19,478 nucleotides of DNA from Planctomycetota bacterium (lineage in GTDB: Bacteria; Planctomycetota; Planctomycetia; Isosphaerales; Isosphaeraceae): assembly GCA_021777685.1 (NCBI GenBank), contig JAJYDH010000050.1, forward strand, positions 1 to 19,478, in the 5' to 3' direction. Below the pieces are notes generated by a model, which was given only the letters and a program-made list of their open reading frames with translations, made no database searches and had not been told where the DNA came from. Below, in pieces: positions 8,481-16,206 of this stretch; position 1 is the first letter of the stretch, and each line of letters begins with the position of its first letter. Both the position numbers and the translations under genes were made by a program.

Positions 8481-9362
8481 TCAGGACGAAGTTGGAGGCC
8501 CTTCGACGGTCGCGGTCGACGCGACGATCGGCGCCAGGGGATCGGGACCGGAGGCCGGCGGCGGTGCGGGGGGCTCCTCGGCCCTGATCCGCTCGGGCAT
8601 GCCTTCGAGCCTGCCGAGCAGCCTCAGCAATCCATCAAGGATCGTCATCGGGTGGGGCGGGAAGCCCGGGATGTAGAGGTCGATCGGCAAGAGTCGGTCG
8701 GTCCCGTCCGAGACTTCGGGATGCCCCCGGAACGGGCCCCCCGAGATCGCCGAGGCCCCGACCACGATCACCAGCTTCGGCGAGGGGACGGATTCATAAG
8801 CGTCCAGCAGGGCCGACTTCATGTTCTCCGCGACCGGCCCGGTGATCACCAGGCCGTCGGCGTGGCGGGGCGAGGCGACGAACTGGATGCCGAACCGGCC
8901 GATGTCGAAGACGATCGTGCCGAGGACGTTGAGGTCGGATTCCTCGGCGTTGTCCCCCCCCGCGCTCACCTGGCGGAGCTTGAGCGACCGGCCGAACAGC
9001 TTGCGCATCCTCGCGTCCAGGGGTTCGGCCAGGGCCAGCTCGACCCCCGACCGGACGACCAGGTCGGAGCGGTTCCGGGTCGCCATCCGGTAGTCGTGGG
9101 TGAACCGGATGGCGCCCTCGGGGCAGGCTTCGAGGCAGTCGGTGCAGAAGAGGCACCGGCCCATGTCGAGGGCCAGCCCCCGGGAATCGCGCCCGATGGC
9201 GTCGGTCGGGCACGACTCGACGCAGGACTTGCACCCGTCGGGGCACCGCGAGTCGTCCAGGACGGGCAGCCCCCGGTAGCGGTCGGGGAGCGTCGGCGCC
9301 TCGGCCGGATAGCCGATCGTCCGCTTCCCTTGCCTCCGGCGCTCCCTGAAGACGTCGAACAT
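8481..9362 (-). CDS. Fused 2x[4Fe-4S] ferredoxin and NuoB/HyfI-like small subunit lacking the proximal-cluster cysteines
   Basis: 293 residues from the ATG at 9362, which has AGGAG 9 bases upstream; the frame is open further upstream but without family similarity. Residues ~36-90 form a NuoI/HyfH-type dicluster ferredoxin. One site has Cys40, 44, 47 and 51 (spacing 3-2-3, slightly unusual), and the other Cys70, 73, 76 and 80 (canonical). Residues ~126-250 are NuoB/HyfI-like: SLKLRQVSAGG, RFGIQFVASPRHADGLVITG, PKLVIVVGASAISGG, IPGFPPHPMTILDGLL. Every proximal-cluster cysteine is replaced: Asp137, Glu140, Ser204 and Phe234 occupy the four positions. The tail (~260-293) is Pro/Ala-rich. The protein presumably sits on the cytoplasmic arm with the HyfG-like subunit. 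It is last in the operon, separated from it by 184 bp. Confidence 0.88.
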   Translation of the reverse strand: MFDVFRERRRQGKRTIGYPAEAPTLPDRYRGLPVLDDSRCPDGCKSCVESCPTDAIGRDSRGLALDMGRCLFCTDCLEACPEGAIRFTHDYRMATRNRSDLVVRSGVELALAEPLDARMRKLFGRSLKLRQVSAGGDNAEESDLNVLGTIVFDIGRFGIQFVASPRHADGLVITGPVAENMKSALLDAYESVPSPKLVIVVGASAISGGPFRGHPEVSDGTDRLLPIDLYIPGFPPHPMTILDGLLRLLGRLEGMPERIRAEEPPAPPPASGPDPLAPIVASTATVEGPPTSS

Positions 9363-9546
9363 CCGCGGCGGCTCCTGCTGGGTGGCGATCCTCGGTGGGG
9401 GGATGGTCAATGAACGATGGGCGACGGCCGGGGGTCGATCAGGCAATCGGACGATCGCGTCGGGATGTCGGCCACTCCTCACGGATCGTCCATCGTCCAT
9501 CCCTCATCGGTCATCATCCCGGCGTGAAATCGCCCCCGACCGTGTC
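9363..9546. repeat. Intergenic gap with inverted GATGGACGATGG-type short repeats
   Basis: This 184 bp segment splits the otherwise tightly packed operon. Near its left end the plus strand reads ATGAACGATGGGCGACGG (from about 9410). Near its right end the minus strand reads GGATGGACGATGGACGATC (about 9502-9484). The two form loosely matching arrays in opposite orientation. Similar short GATGGACGAT-like arrays are familiar as non-coding repeats in planctomycete genomes. No convincing protein is seen. It may hold an internal promoter for the last gene, but I found no clear -35/-10 pair. Confidence 0.45.
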
Positions 9547-11079
9547 TCAGAGGTCGTGCCCGCAATACGACAGGTTGAAGCTCTTGTTGCAGAGGGGGAA
9601 GTCGGAGATCTGCTGGTCCCGGAGGGCCATCGCCAGGCCGATCCAGTTGCGGAACGACGGGTCGACCACCTTGTAGCGGGCGAACTTGCCGGCGGCGTCG
9701 GTGACCGCGACGTGGCAGATCGAGCCTCGCCAGCCTTCCACGAATGAGACGGCCATCGCCTCGGGCAAGAGCGGGCCGGGGGGCTTCGAACGGACCGGGC
9801 CGCCCGGGAGGCTTTTGATCTGCTGGAGGACGAACTGCCCCGAGCGGCGGATCTCCAGCCAGCGGACATAAGCCCGGCCGAACACGTCGCCGGTGTTCCA
9901 GGTCGAGGGGGGAATGAGCGCGAACCGGTAGATACCCGTCGGAAAGTCGCGCCGGACGTCGCGGTCGACCCCGCAGGCCCTCGCCGCCGGCCCGACCAGG
10001 CCGAGGTCCTGAGCGACCTCCGCGGGGACGACCCCCGTGTCCTCGAACCGGGCCTGCACCGAGAGCGAGTCCCAGAGGATCTTCGTCGCCCCGGCCACAT
10101 CGTCGAGCGCGGCCTGGAGCCGGGCGAGCAGTTGCTCGGCCCGATCCGGCTCGACGTCCCAGAGGACCCCGCCGGGCCGGATCAGGCAGCGGCCGAACCG
10201 ACTCCCGCAGATCAAGGCGGTCGCGTTGAGGAAGTCGCCCCGGAGCCGGCCGCAGAACGACGCGGTCGGCAGGTAGCCGACGTCATTGGCCAGCGCGCCG
10301 AGGTCGCCCGCGTGGTTGGCCAGCCGCTCCAGCTCGAGCGCGACCCCCCGAAGCGCCTGCGCCCGGAGCGGGACCCGGCAGCCCGAAAGCGCCTCGACCG
10401 CCTGCGCATAGGCCGTCGCGTGGCCGACCGAAGTATCCCCGGCGATCGACTCGACCAGCGGGAGCGTCCGCTTGTCCGGCCCTCCGACCATCGCCCGCTC
10501 GATCCCCCGGTGCTGGAACCCGAGCGAGATCTCCAGGTGGAAGACCTTCTCGCCGTGGCACTGGAACCGGAAGTGTCCCGGCTCGATCACCCCCGCGTGG
10601 ATCGGCCCGACGGCGACCTCGTGGACTTCCGGCCCTTCGACCCGGAAGAAGTCGGTCACGCCCGGCACGATCGCCTCGCCGGCCGCCCTCGACCAGGCGT
10701 CATGACCGGCCCGGTACGACGGGTGGAACCGGATCGGCTTGAGCCAGGGATGCCCGCGCGGGATCACGCCCCACTGCTCGGCGATCTCCCGTTCGAACAT
10801 GTGGGCCTGGGGGCAGTCCGGGGTCAGGGACGGATATTCGTCCGCCACGTCGGCCGCGAGGACGGCGATCTCGGCCGTCTCCAGGTACATCAGGACCGCA
10901 TAGAGCCGGACCCGGTTCGACTCGCCGGCCATGCCAAAGAGGGCCGCGATCCGGCCCCCGGCGTTGACCTGGCCCAGGATCGCCGAGCGGAACGCATCGA
11001 CGGCGAGGACCGGGATCTCGGCCAGCCTGATCGGCCGGTCGTGAGGACCCATCGGCAGGGGAGCGTTGGCGGACATCAT
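9547..11079 (-). CDS. hyfG: HyfG/NuoCD-like large subunit without Ni-Fe ligand cysteines
   Basis: 510 residues; the ATG at 11079 overlaps the stop of the HyfF-like gene (ATGA), which fixes the start. A NuoC-like domain (~15-135, with FEREIAEQWGVIPRGHPWLK) is fused to a NuoD/HyfG-like domain (~145-510, with GPIHAGVIEPGHFRF and LGFQHRGIERAM). Hydrogenases bind Ni-Fe through ERxCGxC and DPCxxC motifs. Here the first reads ESIAGDTSVGH (210-220), with Ala213 and Thr216 at the Cys positions. The second reads DPSFRNW (473-479), with Ser475 and Asn478. All four ligands are gone, so hydrogen chemistry is excluded. The C-terminus ISDFPLCNKSFNLSYCGHDL is well preserved, so the gene is not decaying. It best fits an Ehr catalytic-type subunit of unknown reaction. 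The symbol marks the family only, not the activity. Confidence 0.9.
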   Translation of the reverse strand: MMSANAPLPMGPHDRPIRLAEIPVLAVDAFRSAILGQVNAGGRIAALFGMAGESNRVRLYAVLMYLETAEIAVLAADVADEYPSLTPDCPQAHMFEREIAEQWGVIPRGHPWLKPIRFHPSYRAGHDAWSRAAGEAIVPGVTDFFRVEGPEVHEVAVGPIHAGVIEPGHFRFQCHGEKVFHLEISLGFQHRGIERAMVGGPDKRTLPLVESIAGDTSVGHATAYAQAVEALSGCRVPLRAQALRGVALELERLANHAGDLGALANDVGYLPTASFCGRLRGDFLNATALICGSRFGRCLIRPGGVLWDVEPDRAEQLLARLQAALDDVAGATKILWDSLSVQARFEDTGVVPAEVAQDLGLVGPAARACGVDRDVRRDFPTGIYRFALIPPSTWNTGDVFGRAYVRWLEIRRSGQFVLQQIKSLPGGPVRSKPPGPLLPEAMAVSFVEGWRGSICHVAVTDAAGKFARYKVVDPSFRNWIGLAMALRDQQISDFPLCNKSFNLSYCGHDL

Positions 11080-12566
11080 CGCCCTCCCAGCGATCGGGAC
11101 ATCTCGGCCAGGGCGTCCCGCAAGGTCGGAGGCAGGTAGACGCCAAAGGCCAGGGACAACAGCAGGAGCGCGGCGGGCGGCAGGATCGACCAGACCTTCT
11201 CCCGTCGGGGTGCCATCGGCTCGGCCGGCTCGCCCTGCGCCATCCCCAGGACCAGGGAAGACATCCCCACGAAGATGATCCCCAGGAGCCCGAGATAGGC
11301 CGCCGCGACGACACCCCGGCCGGCGTCGAACCCGGCCTTGAGGATGGTGAACTCGCTCAGGAACATCCCGAACGGCGGCGAGCCGGTGATCGAGAACATC
11401 CCGGCGACCCAGAGCACGCCCGAGGCCGGCAGGACGCGCAGGACCCCCTTCACGTCGCCGATCGACTTGGTCGCGTAAGCCCCCAGGATGTTCCCCGCCG
11501 TCAGGAACAGGCTCGCCTTGGTCAGCGAGTGGTTCACCGCGTGGAGCGCCGAGCCGAACGCCCCCGAGCTTCCCAACCCGACCCCCAGCGCCAGGATGCC
11601 CATGTGCTCGACGCTCGAATAGGCGAGCATGCGCTTGTAATCCGACTGGTTGAGCACGAACACCGCCGCCATGAGCATCGAGAACAGCCCGAAGCCGATC
11701 AAAAGGTCCTGGCAGAACGCCGCCTGCCCGGCCGCGAGGCAGACCTGGTACGCCCGCAAGATCCCCAGGAACGCGCAGTTGAGAAGGGCCCCCGAGAGCA
11801 GGGCCGAGGCCATCGACGGCGATTCGCTGTGGGCGTCGGGCAGCCAGGTGTGCAGCGGCGCCAGCCCCATCTTGGTCCCGTAGCCGACCAGGAAGAACAG
11901 GAACGCCCCCTTGAGCCACGGGGCGTCCAGCGACCGCGCGCCCCGGGTCAGGTTCCCCAAAACCAGCCCGCCCGAGTCCTCCGACCCGCCCGGCGTGGCG
12001 ACCGCCAGGAGGAAATTGCCCATCAACGCCAGCGCGATCCCCACCGAGCAGATCAGGAGGTACTTCCAGGTCGCTTCGAGCGACCGATGCTGGCGGTGGA
12101 AGTAGATGAGCGGGGCGCTGGCCAGGGTGGTCGCCTCGATCCCGACCCAGAGCAGGCCGAAATGCTGGCTGACCGTGACCAGGGTCATCGACCCCAGGAA
12201 CAGGAGCAGGCAGCCGGTGAAGACGGCCTCGGGCTCGTTCCGGAAGTAGAGGTGCTCGACCACATCGACGTGCGCCGACCGCCGCTCGCGGGCCAGATAG
12301 CCCACGCCGTAGGCCGAGACGGCCAGGAACAGCGTGCTGACGATGCTCAGGAAGATCAGCCCGGTCGCGTCGATCGCCAGCCAGGCCCCCGACGCCTCGG
12401 CCAGCGCGGTCGAGGCCGCGCCCCAGCCTCGCCAGACGAGGCCCACCAGCCCGAAATGGGCCAGGGCGACGGCGACGAGCAACCCTCGCCGGGCCCGGTC
12501 GTCCGCGAGGAAGAACGCCAGCGAGCCGGAGAGCATCGGGATCAGGATCAGGGCGGCGATCACCAA
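11076..12566 (-). CDS. hyfF: HyfF-like proton-antiporter membrane subunit
   Basis: 496 residues. The start is a TTG at 12566, supported by AAGGA 8 bases upstream; a GTG follows at once. This is an ND2/ND4/ND5 (Mrp-antiporter) family subunit with many membrane helices. The residues used for ion translocation are kept: Glu144 in LLWVGIEATTL (the same position as in NuoL), Lys232 in GYGTKMGLAPLHTWLPDAHS, and Lys350 in HAVNHSLTKASLF. SDYKRMLAYSSVEHMG (~308-323) is the usual helix near the broken helix TM7/TM8 region. The length is close to E. coli HyfF. Four bases separate it from the HyfE-like gene, and its stop overlaps the start of the HyfG-like gene. It should pump or conduct H+ or Na+ across the cytoplasmic membrane, coupled to the redox arm. 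Confidence 0.92.
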   Translation of the reverse strand: MVIAALILIPMLSGSLAFFLADDRARRGLLVAVALAHFGLVGLVWRGWGAASTALAEASGAWLAIDATGLIFLSIVSTLFLAVSAYGVGYLARERRSAHVDVVEHLYFRNEPEAVFTGCLLLFLGSMTLVTVSQHFGLLWVGIEATTLASAPLIYFHRQHRSLEATWKYLLICSVGIALALMGNFLLAVATPGGSEDSGGLVLGNLTRGARSLDAPWLKGAFLFFLVGYGTKMGLAPLHTWLPDAHSESPSMASALLSGALLNCAFLGILRAYQVCLAAGQAAFCQDLLIGFGLFSMLMAAVFVLNQSDYKRMLAYSSVEHMGILALGVGLGSSGAFGSALHAVNHSLTKASLFLTAGNILGAYATKSIGDVKGVLRVLPASGVLWVAGMFSITGSPPFGMFLSEFTILKAGFDAGRGVVAAAYLGLLGIIFVGMSSLVLGMAQGEPAEPMAPRREKVWSILPPAALLLLSLAFGVYLPPTLRDALAEMSRSLGGR

Positions 12567-12570
12567 GGGG

Positions 12571-13245
12571 CTAGTCCTTGAGCGAGCTGAGCTGGTCGAC
12601 CTCGATGTGGTCGAACTCCCGGCCGATGTGGAAGATCGCGATCCCCATCACGAAGACCGCCACGAACACGTCCAGGAGCACGCCCATCTCGACGATGAAC
12701 GGCTCCTCCTGGGCCAGGGCCACGCCGAAGATGAAGATGCCGTTCTCCATCACCAGGTAGCCGACGACCTGGTTGAGCGCGTTCGCCCGCGTCGTGATGG
12801 CGAACAGGCCGATCAGGATCGTCGAGAGGGCCATCGGCAGGGCCAGAGGCGTGGGCGCCGGCCTCGGCAGCGGCAACCGCCCGCCCATCCAGAACGACGC
12901 CGCCACGATCGCGATCCCGGCCAGGATCGACGCCTGGAACCCGACGATCGGCCGGATCTCGTGCCGGACCTCGGCCGTCCGGAGCGCCCTCAGGAGCAGC
13001 CTCGGGAACAGGAACCCCTTCATCGCGAACAGCACGGCGCCCAGCGTCACCAGGCGGAGCGTCGTCGGGCCGAATCCGGCCCGCGAGACCATCAAGGGCA
13101 GGAACCCCAGCGCCATCCCCTGCCAGGCGCTCAGCCGGATCGTCGACGTCAAGCGGCTCGACCCCAGCAGGATCAGGTCGGTCAGGACCACGAAGATCAG
13201 GATCAGCTCGGCGATCAGCCGGGCGAGGTCGGACAGGAGGCTCAT
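12571..13245 (-). CDS. hyfE: HyfE-like membrane subunit (ND4L/NuoK-related)
   Basis: 224 residues, close to E. coli HyfE. The ATG at 13245 overlaps the HyfC-like stop as ATGA; a longer upstream reading frame exists but only runs antiparallel or out of frame over HyfC. The protein is almost wholly hydrophobic. Its C-terminal half resembles NuoK/ND4L, with intramembrane glutamates Glu167 (GYLVMENGIFIFGVAL) and Glu186 (FIVEMGVLLDVFVAVFVMGI), which sit on the proton path in complex I. It is a structural and ion-path subunit of the membrane arm, between the HyfC-like quinone-chamber subunit and the antiporters. The corresponding protein in the mycobacterial hyc-like locus is called HycP. It ends in a short charged cytoplasmic tail (HIEVDQLSSLKD). 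Confidence 0.9.
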   Translation of the reverse strand: MSLLSDLARLIAELILIFVVLTDLILLGSSRLTSTIRLSAWQGMALGFLPLMVSRAGFGPTTLRLVTLGAVLFAMKGFLFPRLLLRALRTAEVRHEIRPIVGFQASILAGIAIVAASFWMGGRLPLPRPAPTPLALPMALSTILIGLFAITTRANALNQVVGYLVMENGIFIFGVALAQEEPFIVEMGVLLDVFVAVFVMGIAIFHIGREFDHIEVDQLSSLKD

Positions 13246-14195
13246 CGGATCAGCCCCCCGAATTCGAAGACCAGGGCCAGCGTCGAGAGGGTGGTCGCGA
13301 AGATCAGGAGCTGAGGGACCCGGGACATCCGGAGCCGGGCCATCGTCGACTCCACCACCCCCACCCCGACCGCGATCCCGAGCATGCTCGCCAGCGAGAG
13401 CGCCACGTCGACCGGCCAGGTGTACGGCAGGCCGACCCGGATCGGCAAGACCGTCCCGATCAGCAGGGCGGCCAGCGCCCACATCTTCAGGGCCGCGCCA
13501 TAGAGGATGAAGGCGAGGTCGGGGCCGCCGTGGTCGAGGACCATCACCTCGTGGATCATGGTCAATTCCAGGTGCGTGTTCGGGTCGTCGACCGGGATTC
13601 GCGAGTTCTCCGAGAGCAGGACCACCCCCAGCGCGACCGCGACCAGGCTCAGCGGGAGCCAGGCCCCGGACCAGGCCGAGAGGGTCTGCGCCGCCTGCAT
13701 CCCCGAGAGCGAGAGCGACCGCGTCTCGCGGGCGACCGCCGCCAGGCCGAGGAGCAGCGCCGGCTCGGCCAGGGCCGAGAACAGGACCTCGCGGCTCGCC
13801 CCCATCCCCTCGAACGCCGATCCCGTGTCGAGCGCCGCCAGGACCGTGCAGAGCCTCGCCAGGCCGAGGAGGTACGCGAACAGGATCAGGTCACCCGGGA
13901 ACGCCAGGGGCGCGGGGCAGCTCCCGAACGGCACCAGCAGCACGGCCACGATCGTCGAGGCCAGCCCGATCATCGGCCCGGCCCGGAAGATCCACGTCGT
14001 CGTCCGGCTGTAGACCGCCCCCTTGCCCAGGAGCTTGCGGAGGTCGTGATAAGGCTGGGCCAGCGGAGGACCCTCGCGGCCGGCGAGGATCGCCTTGGTC
14101 CGGCCGATCACGCCGAGCATCAGCGGGGCGAAGATCAGCGCCAGGATCGGGTGGATCAGCGACTTCGCCAGCGTCATGAACAGGCCCCCGGCCAC
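13242..14195 (-). CDS. hyfC: HyfC/NuoH-like membrane subunit
   Basis: 317 residues from a GTG at 14195; an ATG at 14177 (MTLAKSLIHPILAL) would give 311 residues and may be the true start. The family is complex I subunit 1 / HyfC / HycD. It anchors the hydrophilic arm and forms the quinone-like chamber. Visible marks are RTKAILAGREGPPLAQPYHD (~32-51), the conserved loop FEGMGASREVLFS (~128-140), AEPALLLG with Glu144, and SENSRIPVDDPNTHLELTMI (195-214) with Glu196 and Glu210, then Glu216. The SENSRIPVDDP segment is typical of the hydrogenase-type members rather than of true NuoH. It has about eight hydrophobic segments. It starts 16 bp after the HyfB-like gene, and its stop overlaps the HyfE start. 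Confidence 0.92.
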   Translation of the reverse strand: MAGGLFMTLAKSLIHPILALIFAPLMLGVIGRTKAILAGREGPPLAQPYHDLRKLLGKGAVYSRTTTWIFRAGPMIGLASTIVAVLLVPFGSCPAPLAFPGDLILFAYLLGLARLCTVLAALDTGSAFEGMGASREVLFSALAEPALLLGLAAVARETRSLSLSGMQAAQTLSAWSGAWLPLSLVAVALGVVLLSENSRIPVDDPNTHLELTMIHEVMVLDHGGPDLAFILYGAALKMWALAALLIGTVLPIRVGLPYTWPVDVALSLASMLGIAVGVGVVESTMARLRMSRVPQLLIFATTLSTLALVFEFGGLIR

Positions 14196-14211
14196 CGATC
14201 AAGATTCCCGG

Positions 14212-16206
14212 TCAACGGGCACTCACGCCCAGATACCAGACCAGCAGCGCGACGATCGTCAGCCCGATATACAGGACGTAAACATGGACCCGACCCCCCT
14301 GGACCCAGCGGAGTCTCGCCAGCGTCCGGCCGACCGCCGCGAACGCCGGGCGATAGAGCGCGTCCTTCGAGACGTCCCGCGTCTCGGCCGAGAACGACCC
14401 CTCGCCCGGGAAGACCCCGGTCGTCGAGGCCAGCGACTCCCGCGACTTCAGGAACGGCGCGAAAAACTTGATCGCCGGCTCGACGAACGACGAACCGGTG
14501 TACTGCATCCGGGCCGTCGCCCCCTGGTAGCCGCAGCCCCAGGTGCTCGACGCCGTGACGTCGCGGCCGGCCAGCAAGAGCCCCCGGACGATCGCCAGCG
14601 TCACCACCAGCCAGGCCAGCAGGGCCGAGGCGAGGTTGACCGACCAGAGCGGCTCGACCGACTCCCGGACGATCGCCGGGATCGCCCGCGGGTCCATCCC
14701 GACCAGCGGCGCGACCGCCGGCAGGATCACCCCGACCACCCGGTCCGAGGCCAGCCCGACCAAAACGCAAGCCGCCGCCAGGACGAACATCGGCGCGGCC
14801 ATCATCGGGTGCGGGCGGCTCGCCGTCGCCGCCCGCTCGGTCCGGGGCGAGCCGAGGAAGACGATCCCGAACGATTTGGTGAACGTCACCGCCGCCAGGC
14901 CGCCGATCAGGGCCAGCGCCCCGATCACCGCCAGCGCCAGGGCCGAGGACGGCGACCCCAGGACCATCTCGGTCCGGAACGCCCCCGAGAAGATCAGGAA
15001 CTCCCCCGCGAACCCGTTCAGGGGCGGCAGGCCCATGATCGCCGCCGAGCCGATCAGGGTCGCCGCCGAGACCGCCGGCATCCGCCTCGACAGCCCGCCG
15101 AGGAGGTCGATCTCGCGGGTCCCGGCCGTCGCCTCGATCACGCCGGCACTCAGGAACAGGAGGCCCTTGAAGGTCGCGTGGTTCAGGACGTGGAACAGGG
15201 CCCCGGCGAACCCCAGGACCGCCAGCACCGGGGCCTTCGAGGCGACCCCCAGCAGGCCGACGCCCATCCCCATCGCCACGATCCCGACGTTCTCCACGCC
15301 GCTGAAGGCGAGCAGACGCTTGTAATCCCCCTGCGCCATCGCGTGGAGGATGCCCCAGAGGCCGGAGCCGATCCCGAGCCCGATCAGGGTCCAGGCCCAC
15401 CACGCGGAGGCATCCGGGAGCAGGGTCAGGGTCCGGAAGAGCCCGTAGAGCCCGACCTTGCTCATCGCCCCCGACATCACCGCCGCCACGAAGCTCGGCG
15501 CCGCCGGATACGCCTCCGGGAGCCAGACGTGGAACGGGGCGAAGCCGGCCTTGGTCCCGAATCCGACCACCGCCAGCAGGAAGAGCACACCCGCCGCCTC
15601 GGCCGGGACGTTGCCGGCGATCGCGTCGAAGTCGAGCGAGCCGGCATGCCGGCCCATCAGCGCGAACATCGCCAGCAGGGACGCCGTGCCCAGGTGGGTG
15701 GCGATCAGGTAGGTCCGGCCCGCCTCGCGAACCTCCGCCCGCCGGTGCTCGATCGTCACCAGGAAGTACGACGCCAGCGCCATCACCTCCCACGCGACGA
15801 GGAACAGCACGCCGTTCCGGGCCAGGACGACCATCGCCAGCCCGGCCGCCATCAGGTTGAAGAAGAACCACGGAGGCCCGACCGATCGACGATCCGAGGC
15901 CGCCAGCAAGCTCGGGATGCCCTGGAACGCCGCCAGCGCGGTCAGGCCGAAGACCGGGACCGCGAAGAGCGCCGAGAGGGGGTCGATCGCGATCGAGAAC
16001 GAGCCGTAGGGGACGTCCCAGGGGAGCCGGAGGCTCGCGGTCGTGCCGAAGACCAGCGCGTCGAGGGCCGCGTACAGGCCGAGCACCCCGCCGACGATCG
16101 CCCCCCCCGCTCCGGACGCGGTCGAGGCCCGGGGGAATCGCCCGGCCAGGAGCGCGAGCAGCCCGCCGCCGAGGAAGACGCCGATCGCGACCAGCGGGAG
16201 GGTCAT
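14212..16206 (-). CDS. hyfB: HyfB-like proton-antiporter membrane subunit
   Basis: 664 residues; the ATG at 16206 overlaps the regulator's stop codon (ATGA). The frame is open far upstream, but that part lies over the regulator and has no family similarity. It is a NuoL/HyfB-type antiporter subunit, matching E. coli HyfB in length. The ion-path residues are kept: Glu140 in VAWEVMALASYFLV, Lys219 in GFGTKAGFAPFHVWLPEAYP, Lys250 in VMSGAMSKVGLYG, and Lys347 in LFHVLNHATFKGLLF. GDYKRLLAFSGVENVGI (~293-309) and GLPPLNGFAGEFLIF (~392-406) are further family marks. The C-terminal ~80 residues contain STWGCGYQ and a final membrane helix, as in HyfB/HycC. It is one of only two antiporter subunits in this operon; HyfD is missing. 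Confidence 0.92.
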   Translation of the reverse strand: MTLPLVAIGVFLGGGLLALLAGRFPRASTASGAGGAIVGGVLGLYAALDALVFGTTASLRLPWDVPYGSFSIAIDPLSALFAVPVFGLTALAAFQGIPSLLAASDRRSVGPPWFFFNLMAAGLAMVVLARNGVLFLVAWEVMALASYFLVTIEHRRAEVREAGRTYLIATHLGTASLLAMFALMGRHAGSLDFDAIAGNVPAEAAGVLFLLAVVGFGTKAGFAPFHVWLPEAYPAAPSFVAAVMSGAMSKVGLYGLFRTLTLLPDASAWWAWTLIGLGIGSGLWGILHAMAQGDYKRLLAFSGVENVGIVAMGMGVGLLGVASKAPVLAVLGFAGALFHVLNHATFKGLLFLSAGVIEATAGTREIDLLGGLSRRMPAVSAATLIGSAAIMGLPPLNGFAGEFLIFSGAFRTEMVLGSPSSALALAVIGALALIGGLAAVTFTKSFGIVFLGSPRTERAATASRPHPMMAAPMFVLAAACVLVGLASDRVVGVILPAVAPLVGMDPRAIPAIVRESVEPLWSVNLASALLAWLVVTLAIVRGLLLAGRDVTASSTWGCGYQGATARMQYTGSSFVEPAIKFFAPFLKSRESLASTTGVFPGEGSFSAETRDVSKDALYRPAFAAVGRTLARLRWVQGGRVHVYVLYIGLTIVALLVWYLGVSAR

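Noticed and set aside
8330..8676. Possible coding continuation on the plus strand through the inverted repeat ('SHAPRGNAV' peptide)
   Set aside because: The peptide is simply the translation of the palindromic element, and the frame upstream is a shadow of the carbonic anhydrase gene.
8940..8970. Possible frameshift at the run of eight C's in the small-subunit gene
   Set aside because: The NuoB-like motifs on both sides of the run are in the same frame, so no indel is implied. The lost cysteines at other sites (Ser204, Phe234) are independent of it.
9547..16206. Functional hydrogenase-4, formate hydrogenlyase or complex I
   Set aside because: The large subunit lacks all Ni-Fe cysteines and the small subunit lacks its cluster cysteines. 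No maturation proteins, formate dehydrogenase or NADH module are encoded in the window.
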